Source of the DNA: Lachnospiraceae bacterium
GTDB taxonomy: Bacteria > Bacillota > Clostridia > Lachnospirales > Lachnospiraceae
Assembly (NCBI GenBank): GCA_024694055.1
Contig: JAILKC010000055.1
Span: 1 to 64,000, forward strand
Direction of reading: 5' to 3'
DNA length: 64,000 nucleotides
Part shown: positions 24,719-33,979 of the stretch, in pieces
Numbering within the stretch: the stretch's first letter is position 1
How the letters are laid out: every line of letters starts with the position of its first letter
Position numbers and translations under genes: made by a program
The notes under the pieces: model-generated
Database searches by the model: none
What the model was told of the DNA's origin: nothing
Seen by the model: only the letters and a program-made list of their open reading frames with translations

Positions 24719-26206
24719 CTATATTTCTGTATTCATCCCGGGATCATACAGACAGAGATATCCGTCCATTCCTATCTCCCTGCAGATTCCGAGACTTACA
24801 TCCAGATACTCATAATCCTCATAATCAAGGCTAATCAGATATGAGGTCATATCCACGAAAGGCATGTCATATTCGCCGTTACTTACCTCATCTTCAAGTT
24901 TAAGTATCCTTCCTCTGTCAAAAAGGCTTAAGTATCTGTCATCCTTGGCATATTTAATGAGCAGATATGCAAGTTCCGTGCGAATGACCATATTCCTGAT
25001 ATCCAGCGTAGGGAAAGTCTGCTTAAGCACCGCTCTGTGTATATAGCCCGACAGATGTATGTTCATTCCGTCAAAGGGACAGGTCTTGGTCTGATCCATG
25101 GGACCGCCGACATGACGTCCTTTTTTTATCACCGTTCCGCCTATGGCACCTATGTCAAAGCGGTTTAAAAATGTATTATAAGCTATACGCCCCCTTACCG
25201 TGGAGGTTAAGATATTTTTCTTTTTTAGTTTCTCGCCGTTATCAGACGTATAAGTCATACCGTCACGATATATCACATTAAAGAATCCTTTGTGATCGGT
25301 ATACTCCACCACGGCCGACAATCCTTTTTTTAAAAGATAGTCCTCGATCGCCCGCTTGCCGGCTTCATAGGCATAATCTTTACTGGCAGGATTGGACGCG
25401 GTCGAAGCTTCGTGACATCTCCAGTGATAGAGGACTTTAGCTATATGTCCGTATTCAACGCGCTTATGGGCCGCCATCTCGCATGTGGCGGCATAGGCTC
25501 TTAATACAAGGTCATGATCCTGTGCTCCGTCATATTCCTTGCGCAGTTTAAGTTCCTTCATAAGCCTCGCATTCATTACGAGGAAATGACAGATATAATT
25601 ATTGGACAGCAAAAGATCGAGATTAAAGTCCGGTTTAAAGTTGGGTTCAAAGAAACGCCTGCACTCCGCATCGCATTTATCCTCATCAGAATAGATAAAG
25701 GCATAGTTGACACCGTTTTTACGGCCGTTTTCAATGAGTGTTACATATTCATAAAAAGCGTTGGGAGTGATCACGTCATCATGATCGAGCAATCCGATGT
25801 ATTCCCCGATAGCTACACGGATACCGGCGTTGGTATTGACTGAGATGCCCTCATTTTTCTCAAGATGCATGTATTTTATCCGGTAATCGTCATATGAAGA
25901 TGTCACCGTCTTAACCGCATCAGATGTCGATGCATCCGCAATTATCAGCTCATAATATGAATAGGTCTGCGAAAGGACTGATTCTATGCAGGCTCTAAGA
26001 TAAGTCTCATTTGTCTCATATGTCGGCACCACGATACTTATAGTGACCGGATTGGAAAATACGCGCCTGCGCTGCTTGCCAAGTTCCTCTTCCGTAGGCG
26101 GAACGAAGCTGTAATCGCGTTTTTCCACTACTTTATCAACGATCGCGTAGAAAGTCTTCTTTATTCCGTTTCTGTTAATATAATCTCTGACTCTTGCTAT
26201 ATTCAC
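24719..26206 (-). CDS. GT2 glycosyltransferase with unassigned C-terminal domain
   Basis: 495 residues. The GT2 domain (about 55-300) has SIVVPTYETN, ELIIADAST, the metal-binding LLDHDDVI and YDGAQDHDLVLRA. It is paralogous to the first GT domain of the 649-residue enzyme encoded at 28041-29990 (shared NNYICHF and YDG[AS]QDHD). The C-terminal 190 residues match nothing I recognise. Translation starts with GTG at 26206, preceded by AAAGGGA. A pgcA terminator lies between it and the upstream gene, so it may depend on readthrough or a promoter I cannot see. Confidence 0.85.
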   Translation of the reverse strand: MNIARVRDYINRNGIKKTFYAIVDKVVEKRDYSFVPPTEEELGKQRRRVFSNPVTISIVVPTYETNETYLRACIESVLSQTYSYYELIIADASTSDAVKTVTSSYDDYRIKYMHLEKNEGISVNTNAGIRVAIGEYIGLLDHDDVITPNAFYEYVTLIENGRKNGVNYAFIYSDEDKCDAECRRFFEPNFKPDFNLDLLLSNNYICHFLVMNARLMKELKLRKEYDGAQDHDLVLRAYAATCEMAAHKRVEYGHIAKVLYHWRCHEASTASNPASKDYAYEAGKRAIEDYLLKKGLSAVVEYTDHKGFFNVIYRDGMTYTSDNGEKLKKKNILTSTVRGRIAYNTFLNRFDIGAIGGTVIKKGRHVGGPMDQTKTCPFDGMNIHLSGYIHRAVLKQTFPTLDIRNMVIRTELAYLLIKYAKDDRYLSLFDRGRILKLEDEVSNGEYDMPFVDMTSYLISLDYEDYEYLDVSLGICREIGMDGYLCLYDPGMNTEI

Positions 26207-26231
26207 ATTGATCCCTTTGCTCTTATGCTAC

Positions 26232-26263
26232 AAAAGCCCTGCTGCCACACGGGCAGAGGGCTT
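26232..26263 (-). terminator. rho-independent terminator or attenuator after pgcA
   Basis: Minus-strand stem GCCCTCTGCC with GGCAGCAGGGC (one bulged C, 5-base loop), followed by TTTTG. It lies 21 bases after the pgcA stop. The short T-run suggests partial termination, which would let the operon continue. Confidence 0.7.
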
Positions 26264-26283
26264 GCAGTTACAAAAAATAAGGT

Positions 26284-28005
26284 CTAGATATATGACTTAA
26301 GTGCCTCGGTGAGCTTCTGATTCTTAAGAGCTGCATCCTCAATATTATCGCCCTTAACACCCATATAGAACTTGATCTTGGGCTCGGTTCCCGAAGGACG
26401 TGCGCAACACCACGAATCATTATCAAGATCAAAATACAGTACATTTGACTTTGGAAGCCCGGTGGAGCTTACAGCCCCTGTCTGCAGATCGGTGATGACA
26501 TCTTTTTCATAATCTCTGAACTTAAGTACCTTAAGGTCTCCAAAATTCTTGGGTGGATTCTTACGCAGATTCTCCATTATCTCGCTAATCTTCTGCGAAC
26601 CCTCTATACCCTTAAGGGTGATCGTATACAGATCCTCCTTGTAGTAGCCGTATTCTGCATACATCTCAAGCATCTGGTCCCATACGGTCTTGCCGTTTGC
26701 CTTGCACCATGCAGCCACTTCGCACAGACACATAACTGCAACTATCGCATCCTTATCTCTTGCATGCGTACCGGCAAGACATCCGTACGACTCTTCAAGT
26801 CCGAAGACGTAATTGTTGCTTCCACTGCGCTCAAACTTCTTGATCTCATTGCCGATGTACTTAAATCCCGTGAGTACTTCAAAAAGCTTCACATCATACT
26901 TGGCAGCGATCGGATCGGCCATATTGGTGGTAACTATAGTCTTGACAAGAGCGGGGTTGACAGGCATTGTACCCGTAGCTCTGCGCTCTCTTAATATATA
27001 TTCTGCTATGAGCATGCCGGACATATTGCCTGTGAAAGGTATATATTCTCCGCTCTTTGTATCAAGTGCATATATTCCGAGTCTGTCGGCATCGGGATCT
27101 GTAGCGAGCACGATGTCCGCATTTTTTTCTTTTGCAAGCTTAAGTGCAAGGGTAAATGCCTTGGGATCCTCAGGATTGGGATATTCAAGCGTGGTAAAAT
27201 CCGGATCGGGAAGTTCCTGCTCAGGCACTACATACACATTCTTAAATCCGAGTTCTGATAATATACGACGAACCGGCTTATTGCCCGTACCATGGAAAGG
27301 CGTATATACGATCTTTATATCCTCTGCAACCTTGGCTATGACATCGGGATGAACGATCTGTTTCTTGAGCTCGACCATGTATTTATCATCGATCTCCTTG
27401 CCGATCACCTGGTACAGTCCCTTGCTCATGGCCTCATCCTTGGGCATGGTCTTCACTGTATGGTAGTCGGTGACCTTATTGACCTCAGCTATGATCTCTC
27501 CATCCATGGGAGTGGATACCTGTGCACCGTCCTCCCAATATACCTTATATCCGTTGTATTCCGGAGGATTGTGGCTGGCCGTTACCACTATTCCCGATAT
27601 GCATCCCAAAGTACGAAGCGCAAAACTAAGCTCAGGTGTAGGGCGAAGCTCATCAAAAACATAGGCCTTTATTCCGTTGGCTGCCAGACAAAGCGCCGCC
27701 TCGTCAGCGAACTCAGGGCTCATGCGTCTTGAATCATATGCGATCGCAACTCCCTTGTTCTGACCGTTTTTTGAGATGATATAATTGGCCAGTCCCTGCG
27801 TAGCCTTACGAACCGTGTATATATTCATCCTGTTGGTACCTGCACCGATCACACCTCTTAGTCCGCCGGTACCGAATTCGAGTTCCTTATAGAATCTCTC
27901 TTCTATCTCCTTCTCATCACCTGAAATAGACTTAAGCTCTTCTTTGGTAGCCTCGTCAAAATAGTCATCAGTAAGCCAGAAATTGTACTCTTCCTTGTAG
28001 TTCAT
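26284..28005 (-). CDS. pgcA: phospho-sugar mutase (phosphoglucomutase/phosphomannomutase)
   Basis: 573-residue alpha-D-phosphohexomutase of the PgcA type. All four site motifs are present: the phosphoserine loop TASHNPPEYNG, the metal loop DPDADRLGI, the sugar loop GLEESYG and the phosphate loop RPSGTEPKIKFY. It interconverts glucose-6- and glucose-1-phosphate, feeding RmlA (dTDP sugars) and UDP-glucose for Ugd. AGGAGG lies 6 bases before the ATG. Its position inside the glycosyltransferase series ties it to surface-glycan supply. A terminator follows. Confidence 0.93.
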   Translation of the reverse strand: MNYKEEYNFWLTDDYFDEATKEELKSISGDEKEIEERFYKELEFGTGGLRGVIGAGTNRMNIYTVRKATQGLANYIISKNGQNKGVAIAYDSRRMSPEFADEAALCLAANGIKAYVFDELRPTPELSFALRTLGCISGIVVTASHNPPEYNGYKVYWEDGAQVSTPMDGEIIAEVNKVTDYHTVKTMPKDEAMSKGLYQVIGKEIDDKYMVELKKQIVHPDVIAKVAEDIKIVYTPFHGTGNKPVRRILSELGFKNVYVVPEQELPDPDFTTLEYPNPEDPKAFTLALKLAKEKNADIVLATDPDADRLGIYALDTKSGEYIPFTGNMSGMLIAEYILRERRATGTMPVNPALVKTIVTTNMADPIAAKYDVKLFEVLTGFKYIGNEIKKFERSGSNNYVFGLEESYGCLAGTHARDKDAIVAVMCLCEVAAWCKANGKTVWDQMLEMYAEYGYYKEDLYTITLKGIEGSQKISEIMENLRKNPPKNFGDLKVLKFRDYEKDVITDLQTGAVSSTGLPKSNVLYFDLDNDSWCCARPSGTEPKIKFYMGVKGDNIEDAALKNQKLTEALKSYI

Positions 28006-28040
28006 AATGATCCTCCTGAAAATGTGCGTTCTGCTCTATT

Positions 28041-29990
28041 CTATATCTTCACCGCATAATCACTTCTGTCCAAAGAAAAATTGGGATTGTAGTACGGATC
28101 GCCGGCCGCGAGTTCCTTGGCCCATTTCTCTCTAAATCTCTCCGATTCCCTGTTATACCTCTCAGCCTTTTCACCGTCTGTATCAAGACCGCGGCTTACG
28201 GACTCATAATGATACAGCTCCGCAAAAGGAGTAAATACATTAAGGTATCCCTTTTGTCTTAACTTAAGGCAAAAATCCACATCATTAAGCGATATCGCAA
28301 AATGATCGTCAAGTCCGCCAAGTTTATTGTACAAATACTTTTTGACCATCAAACATGCCCCGGTAACCGCCGTAACATCCTGCGCATAACAGAGTCTGCC
28401 CATGTACCCGAGATTGTCGTAAGCTTTGCCGTAATGAGTATGACCTGCGGTTCTGTGCGCCCCGAGGCCAATCACGACACCTGCATGCTGAATGGACTTA
28501 TCAGGATATAAAAGCTTGGCTCCTACAGCACCTACATCCTTGCGCTGTGCATACATAAGTAACTCTTCCATCCAAGTCGGAGTGATGACCTGGGTGTCAT
28601 TGTTAAGTAAAAGCAGATACTGTCCATCCGCATACTCCGCTCCGTAATTGACTATCCTTGAATAATTGAAAGAGCCGATATATCTGATGATCTTGATATT
28701 ATCCCGCTTAAGGCTCTTATAATACTCCTCTATCTCCATTGTCTCGGAGTTGTTCTCGACTATGATGATCTCATAATTATCATATGTCGAACGGTTTATG
28801 ATGGAGTCTATACATCTCTTAAGGTCATCGGTATGATCTTTATTGGGTATCACTATTGATATCCTGGGATGACCGACAAGTTCATATTTTATGCGGAATA
28901 TGGTCTCAAAGGCTCTGGTACTCGATATCTCAAAGTTCTTGTATCCATGAGTCCTTAAATGATCTGACACCGCGCCTACCGCTGCTTCTATGGCATAACT
29001 TTTGGCACTGATATCACTTGCAACGCTGCCCGCATGTGATCTCCAGTAATACATGAGCTTGGGAACATGGACGATATGCTTCGCCCTGTCAGTAAGCCTT
29101 AAGATCATGTCATGATCCTGGCTTCCGTCATATTTTGTCCTGAAAAGCTCCATATCTTCCAAAAGCGTACGTTTAAAGCAGCTGAAATGACAGATATAAT
29201 TGTTCGCACGGAGATTGTCTACCGCATAATCAGGCTTAAAATGCAGGGTGATCATCTTATCGATATTATTGTTCTTAAAGGTTGCCTCATCACAGTATAT
29301 GTAATCGGCATCCTGCTCATTGATGACTTTCACGTACTCATACAGCACGCTGGGATGCAATATGTCATCATGATCAAACAGCGCTATATAATCACCCGTA
29401 GCCAAGCGCAGGCATTCATTGGTATTACCGGAAATACCCTTATTGACCTCCAACTTACGATACTTGACCCTGCCGTCTTTTTCGGCCAGTGACCTGGCAT
29501 ATTCGCCCACATATCCATGTTCTTCATCGGATCCGTCTGCAAGACAAAGTTCCCATTTACCGTAGGTCTGTGCAAGAACCGACTCCGCCATCTGCTTAAG
29601 ATAAGAGCTCGGTGTATTGTATAACGGCACAAGGATACTGATCACAGGCATATAATTCCATACGGTCTGCGCCTGTGCCTTAACCGTCTGATCATCGGGG
29701 AAGCTTCTCTTTCCGTAGTTGCGCTTGGCCTTACGTTCCTTAAGCTTATATATCACCTTATCCACGAAGCCTTTAGGACCGCCCAGACCCTTGATACGCT
29801 GCTTAAGCCTGCCCGTTTTGATCATCATATCCCTGATGCCTTTGGTGCACTTCCACAGAGGATTGCTGTGTATGCGCTCAAGTCTGAAGTTTAACATCTC
29901 ACTTTCCTGTTCAAGCGCAGCAATTCTCTCAACAAGTTCCCTGTTCTTCTTAAGTTGTTCTTCGTACAGTTCCTTGTAAGTATCACTCAT
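28041..29990 (-). CDS. tandem-domain GT2 glycosyltransferase with N-terminal coiled coil (candidate polymerase)
   Basis: 649 residues. Residues 5-50 form a coiled coil; GT2 domain 1 spans about 112-330 (ISILVPLYN, CLADGSD, LFDHDDIL, YDGSQDHDMILR) and GT2 domain 2 about 375-625 (ISIVIPNKD, IIIVENNS, LLLLNNDTQV, GACLMVKK, LNDVDFCLKLR). Both domains keep their acidic catalytic motifs, so the protein could add two linkages processively, as WbdA-type polymerases or KfoC do. Its start overlaps the upstream GT gene by 8 bases. The coiled coil could dock on partners. Donor and acceptor are unknown. Confidence 0.85.
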   Translation of the reverse strand: MSDTYKELYEEQLKKNRELVERIAALEQESEMLNFRLERIHSNPLWKCTKGIRDMMIKTGRLKQRIKGLGGPKGFVDKVIYKLKERKAKRNYGKRSFPDDQTVKAQAQTVWNYMPVISILVPLYNTPSSYLKQMAESVLAQTYGKWELCLADGSDEEHGYVGEYARSLAEKDGRVKYRKLEVNKGISGNTNECLRLATGDYIALFDHDDILHPSVLYEYVKVINEQDADYIYCDEATFKNNNIDKMITLHFKPDYAVDNLRANNYICHFSCFKRTLLEDMELFRTKYDGSQDHDMILRLTDRAKHIVHVPKLMYYWRSHAGSVASDISAKSYAIEAAVGAVSDHLRTHGYKNFEISSTRAFETIFRIKYELVGHPRISIVIPNKDHTDDLKRCIDSIINRSTYDNYEIIIVENNSETMEIEEYYKSLKRDNIKIIRYIGSFNYSRIVNYGAEYADGQYLLLLNNDTQVITPTWMEELLMYAQRKDVGAVGAKLLYPDKSIQHAGVVIGLGAHRTAGHTHYGKAYDNLGYMGRLCYAQDVTAVTGACLMVKKYLYNKLGGLDDHFAISLNDVDFCLKLRQKGYLNVFTPFAELYHYESVSRGLDTDGEKAERYNRESERFREKWAKELAAGDPYYNPNFSLDRSDYAVKI

Positions 29991-31899
29991 TACTAATATA
30001 CCTGTTGGTAAATCTGCAAAGTTTTAACCTTGACGCAAGACCTCTTGCCATCACGCCTACCCGATATTCACCCTTTGGAAGACCTTCCATATCGGGAACC
30101 ATAGAAAAACCACACATGGCAGGCCGCTCTTCCCTGTCGAGATTGATCTCAAGATCCGGTCTGTAAACCTTATTACACGGCAATTCATATACTCCATCAC
30201 TTCCTTCAAAAAGAAGACTGAACTTAAAGCATGAATTGTCGCTTCCGGCCACAAATGCATAACCGCCGATATATATCGTCTTATCATCGCCACCATGGCT
30301 GTCATTCGGGCCAAGCCAGTACGCCAAACTGCCACATTGTTCCAAACTGATGATCAGACACTCATCATATCTTCCCGGTCGTATACTTCCACGTATCTTG
30401 CGTGGCTTAAACGCCTTCATCCGCATTGATCCGTCATATTCATACTCATAGGCACAGGTGTAATTGCTGTCCAAGATATCTCCCGTCAGATAATCATGAT
30501 AAAAAGGATCCTTGGCATAGAGTGCCGGATGCTTTTTGTACAGCTTCTGTCTCTCATTCTGCAACCTGACGATCTTCTCTTTGGATTCATCATCACCTCT
30601 GCTAAGTGACTCATGGTGCCACAGATGAGTAGTGTTGACTACTACATTATACAACCCCTTCTCATAAAGAGTATAGCATAAATCGACATCATTAAAGGCT
30701 ACGACAAAATCTTCATCAAAGCCTCCGATATCTGAAAAAACATCCGCCCTTAACATAAGGCATGCCCCTGTCACGGCTATCACGTTACGATCCATGTCAT
30801 TGACATGATCGTAATATACTCTGTTGTCCTCTTTGTACTGAAGCTTATGTACCGGTCCTAACCTAAGATTCGTTATTCCGCAATGCTGTATGACCTTACT
30901 CTCAGGATAATAGAGTTTTGCCCCAACAGCTCCCACATGTTCCCTTACTGCATATCCAAGCATCTTAGAAAGCCACTTGCTGTCCCTTATCTCTATGTCA
31001 TCATTAAGGAACAGAAGGTATTTTCCGGATGCATTCTTTGCAAGTTCATTGCATATTCTCGAAAAGTTGAATTCCTGCGGAGAATACAGATATTTAGCGG
31101 CTTTAAGCCACTCTTTCCGATCATTCGAAACAGATTTTATATTCTGCTCAATCGTGATTTTATTTTCGTCACTGCTGCCATTGTCAAGCACGATGATCTC
31201 GTATGGAACACCCGTTGTTCTATCTGTGAGTGAGGCAAGCAATTGCTTAAGAACCTCCGGATTGTCTTTTGACGGAATAAGTATTGATACAAGATCGTCA
31301 GAAGACAATTCCGCTTTATCTTCCACCAAACCTTCCGTATATAACGACCTCGAATAATCCGCATGATACAATACATAATCAACATGTCTTACTCGATCTG
31401 CGCCAAGGCCTTTAGTTACCGTGAGGATAAGTTCATATATATCCGTGATCCCTTCGGGTATGGCAGATCTTTTTACCGCGATCGCATTACCCATATAGAG
31501 ATAACTTGTAAGCGTATCGGGAGACCATTCCGGACGGAATATCGGATTCATTCTCACTGTTCTGTCAGAGTTATACTCATCCTCATCTCCGTATACCACC
31601 ACGGTATCAGGATATTTATTAAATACGGAGATCACCGCATGAAGAGCCCTTGCCGATAGTCTGTGTATATCAGCTGCAAACAGTATCACATTGGCCGCAT
31701 ATGTGCATCTTCCCACTTCATCATAACCAACTACCTGTACATCATCGGTATTGGGAAGAGTACCTGCAAGATACTCCACTTCCTTCTGTCTGATCCATGA
31801 ATCATAAGAAACATAGCTTTCGTCAAGAAGGCTTTCATATTCTTTATGGAGTTGTGCTATTCTCGGTGCTTTTACAAGCGCCTTTATGGTGTCCAACAT
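29983..31899 (-). CDS. GT2 glycosyltransferase with degenerate first domain and C-terminal beta domain
   Basis: 638 residues. The N-terminal 190 residues resemble the second half of a GT2 domain (VVVYGDEDEYN, FRPEWSPDTL) without a normal nucleotide-binding start. A complete GT2 domain spans about 205-450 (VSILIPSKDN, IIVLDNGS, FLNDDIEI, GACLMLRADV, FNDVDLCY). Residues about 480-638 form a beta-rich, possibly glycan-binding domain. The ATG at 31899 shares one base with the stop of the methyltransferase-kinase gene and its end overlaps the next GT gene by 8 bases, so the three are tightly coupled. Confidence 0.83.
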   Translation of the reverse strand: MLDTIKALVKAPRIAQLHKEYESLLDESYVSYDSWIRQKEVEYLAGTLPNTDDVQVVGYDEVGRCTYAANVILFAADIHRLSARALHAVISVFNKYPDTVVVYGDEDEYNSDRTVRMNPIFRPEWSPDTLTSYLYMGNAIAVKRSAIPEGITDIYELILTVTKGLGADRVRHVDYVLYHADYSRSLYTEGLVEDKAELSSDDLVSILIPSKDNPEVLKQLLASLTDRTTGVPYEIIVLDNGSSDENKITIEQNIKSVSNDRKEWLKAAKYLYSPQEFNFSRICNELAKNASGKYLLFLNDDIEIRDSKWLSKMLGYAVREHVGAVGAKLYYPESKVIQHCGITNLRLGPVHKLQYKEDNRVYYDHVNDMDRNVIAVTGACLMLRADVFSDIGGFDEDFVVAFNDVDLCYTLYEKGLYNVVVNTTHLWHHESLSRGDDESKEKIVRLQNERQKLYKKHPALYAKDPFYHDYLTGDILDSNYTCAYEYEYDGSMRMKAFKPRKIRGSIRPGRYDECLIISLEQCGSLAYWLGPNDSHGGDDKTIYIGGYAFVAGSDNSCFKFSLLFEGSDGVYELPCNKVYRPDLEINLDREERPAMCGFSMVPDMEGLPKGEYRVGVMARGLASRLKLCRFTNRYISNE

Positions 31900-33965
31900 C
31901 AGAATCTGATCCTCTTTGATACTTCACTCTTAAGCAACTGCGTCATCGATTCTGTAAGTTTTGTGGTCGTCATACTCACATGCAGTTCATTGCCCGTACT
32001 TCTCACCTTATCTTTAAGCTCTATCACGATACACGGATCGTCATAATAGAATATTGCCAACACACCGCTATCCGTACCGGTCTTTTTGCCGTTTATATAT
32101 ACCCTCTTATTATCCGTAAGTTTCAAAGGCTCCCCGTTAAGTACAAGACTGTGTATCTCAGTCATGCAGTAATCCATCATGGGATCAATACGAAGTTTGA
32201 CGGTATTGCTGTCCAGAGTCAGATTAAAGTCTATATCTCCCCTGCTGTCATAGGATTCATCGGTAAAATACGACTCCTCTTCATTAAAGCCCGCTCCAGT
32301 GTCCACATAGATCTGCACCGAGTTCTTAAGACCTGCAGATGCATCCACTCCGGATATGGAGTCCATACCTATCACCGCGCCGCCTATGAGTTCCCTCAAT
32401 TCACCCATACTTAAGAGCTTACCCGTTACCTGTTTCTGGAACGCTGCTTCTCTGTCTCTTAACATCTCAGACTCTTCGGGTGTAAGGGATAATAGTTTAA
32501 ATGTTAATTCATAATTAAATTTATTTCTTGATTCATCCTCTAAAAGATAGCAATATAGAGCCCTGAAAGCCAGGTCTTTTGTGGCTACCTGCCTGTATTC
32601 GGTCCACTCGTAATCGATCACGCTCCATGGATCCTTCATGACATCCCCGTCTACCAGGATATTGGAGAAGACAAGATCATAGTCTGCAACCGGCTTGTCC
32701 GATCCATGATCGATACGTCTTATATATTCTTCAAATAGCTCGGAAAAACCTTTTTCATCTCCGTTTCTTACAAGTTCATCAAAATACTCCGTAAGCTGTC
32801 TTCCTTTTATAAAAGGGAATGTGACCGTAACAGCCTCCGAATCATATTCACATGGACATATCTTTAACTTGCTGCCATTGTAACGGCCATTTAAGAGTTC
32901 ATAACTCTTCTTCATATTGGCGATATGTATGCTTCCCGCATTCTTATATATGGCACGCTTACGTACGACATCGCCTTCCATCTCCGTGCACAGCTGGTAT
33001 TCCGGTGCCCTGTCATTGGAATATCTGGCAAAAGTTACCGGCGCCTCATCTCCTATGATCATAAGATATGAATTTGAAAAGAAAGGGAACTGCTCTTCGG
33101 CTATAATACCGTCAAAAGCCGCCTTTTCATCAAACAAAAGCAATCTGTCACCATCGAAATTGCGTATGTTATTATATAATTCTCCTTTAATGGGAAGCCT
33201 CTTTTTTGAAAAGAGACTGGTCATGAACTTATAGTCAGGATAAGGATAATAGAAGTGGTAATCATCTATTCCGACTCTTTTACATATGTCCGTAAGACCC
33301 TTTTCTGAGAAAGTACGGACTCCGCCTCCGTCCTTATAGCACTCCACAGACGAAAAATACGTACCCAGATGATCTTCCCTGCATCCTGCCCAGTATTTAA
33401 GACCATATCTGTTCTCAATTGCTATCACCACGCGTCCGTTTTTGGCCCTGTGCTTACAAACGATCTTCAAAAAATCCTCAAAAGGAGTCTTTGAATCTAT
33501 ATAGCTCTGTCCGTACTCAAACACACCGATCAGCAATACATAATCATAGTCCTTACCAAGTGTCGGCTCAATATCAGCAAAATTGCCTACATTGATACAG
33601 ATATTGTCATAACCCTCATGCCTGTATGCATTGATAAGGCTTCTTTTGCGTGAAAGATCAACACAGTCCACCGTACCGGCCTTTCTCGCAAGTGCACCTG
33701 TGATGGCGCCACAGCCGGAACCGATCTCCAAAACCTTCATACTCTTGTCTATCGGAAGCCAGTCTACTATATTCTCACGTTGACTTGAAAGATGATACAA
33801 TACCGGCCAGCTCTTCTTTTCCTCTATCACCTTGGGATACTCGACCTCAGAATATGTCTGTACTATCGATAAGAGCTCATCTTCTACAGCTCCGTCACAG
33901 TACAGGTCCGCTCCGCTGTAATGATCATAATTTAATTGTATCTTGCCTATTGTCTCGTTTTCCAT
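31899..33965 (-). CDS. methyltransferase-kinase-like fusion (WbdD-like glycan chain terminator candidate)
   Basis: 688 residues. Residues about 50-250 form a class I SAM methyltransferase (motif I VLEIGSGCGAITG at 78-90, post-I VDCVDLS). Residues about 305-510 look like an aminoglycoside-phosphotransferase/protein-kinase fold: a candidate ATP lysine in VVRKRA (Lys336), hinge FPFIKGRQL, catalytic loop DLVFSNILVDG (Asp430, Asn435) and metal Asp451 in VIDYEW. The C-terminal 150 residues are beta-rich. The MTase-then-kinase order and position next to wzt match E. coli WbdD, which phosphorylates and methylates the non-reducing end of O8/O9a polymannose to stop growth. The kinase assignment rests on motifs only. 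Alternatively the middle domain could be an inactive pseudokinase. Confidence 0.7.
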   Translation of the reverse strand: MENETIGKIQLNYDHYSGADLYCDGAVEDELLSIVQTYSEVEYPKVIEEKKSWPVLYHLSSQRENIVDWLPIDKSMKVLEIGSGCGAITGALARKAGTVDCVDLSRKRSLINAYRHEGYDNICINVGNFADIEPTLGKDYDYVLLIGVFEYGQSYIDSKTPFEDFLKIVCKHRAKNGRVVIAIENRYGLKYWAGCREDHLGTYFSSVECYKDGGGVRTFSEKGLTDICKRVGIDDYHFYYPYPDYKFMTSLFSKKRLPIKGELYNNIRNFDGDRLLLFDEKAAFDGIIAEEQFPFFSNSYLMIIGDEAPVTFARYSNDRAPEYQLCTEMEGDVVRKRAIYKNAGSIHIANMKKSYELLNGRYNGSKLKICPCEYDSEAVTVTFPFIKGRQLTEYFDELVRNGDEKGFSELFEEYIRRIDHGSDKPVADYDLVFSNILVDGDVMKDPWSVIDYEWTEYRQVATKDLAFRALYCYLLEDESRNKFNYELTFKLLSLTPEESEMLRDREAAFQKQVTGKLLSMGELRELIGGAVIGMDSISGVDASAGLKNSVQIYVDTGAGFNEEESYFTDESYDSRGDIDFNLTLDSNTVKLRIDPMMDYCMTEIHSLVLNGEPLKLTDNKRVYINGKKTGTDSGVLAIFYYDDPCIVIELKDKVRSTGNELHVSMTTTKLTESMTQLLKSEVSKRIRF

Positions 33966-33979
33966 AATGATTCACACAA

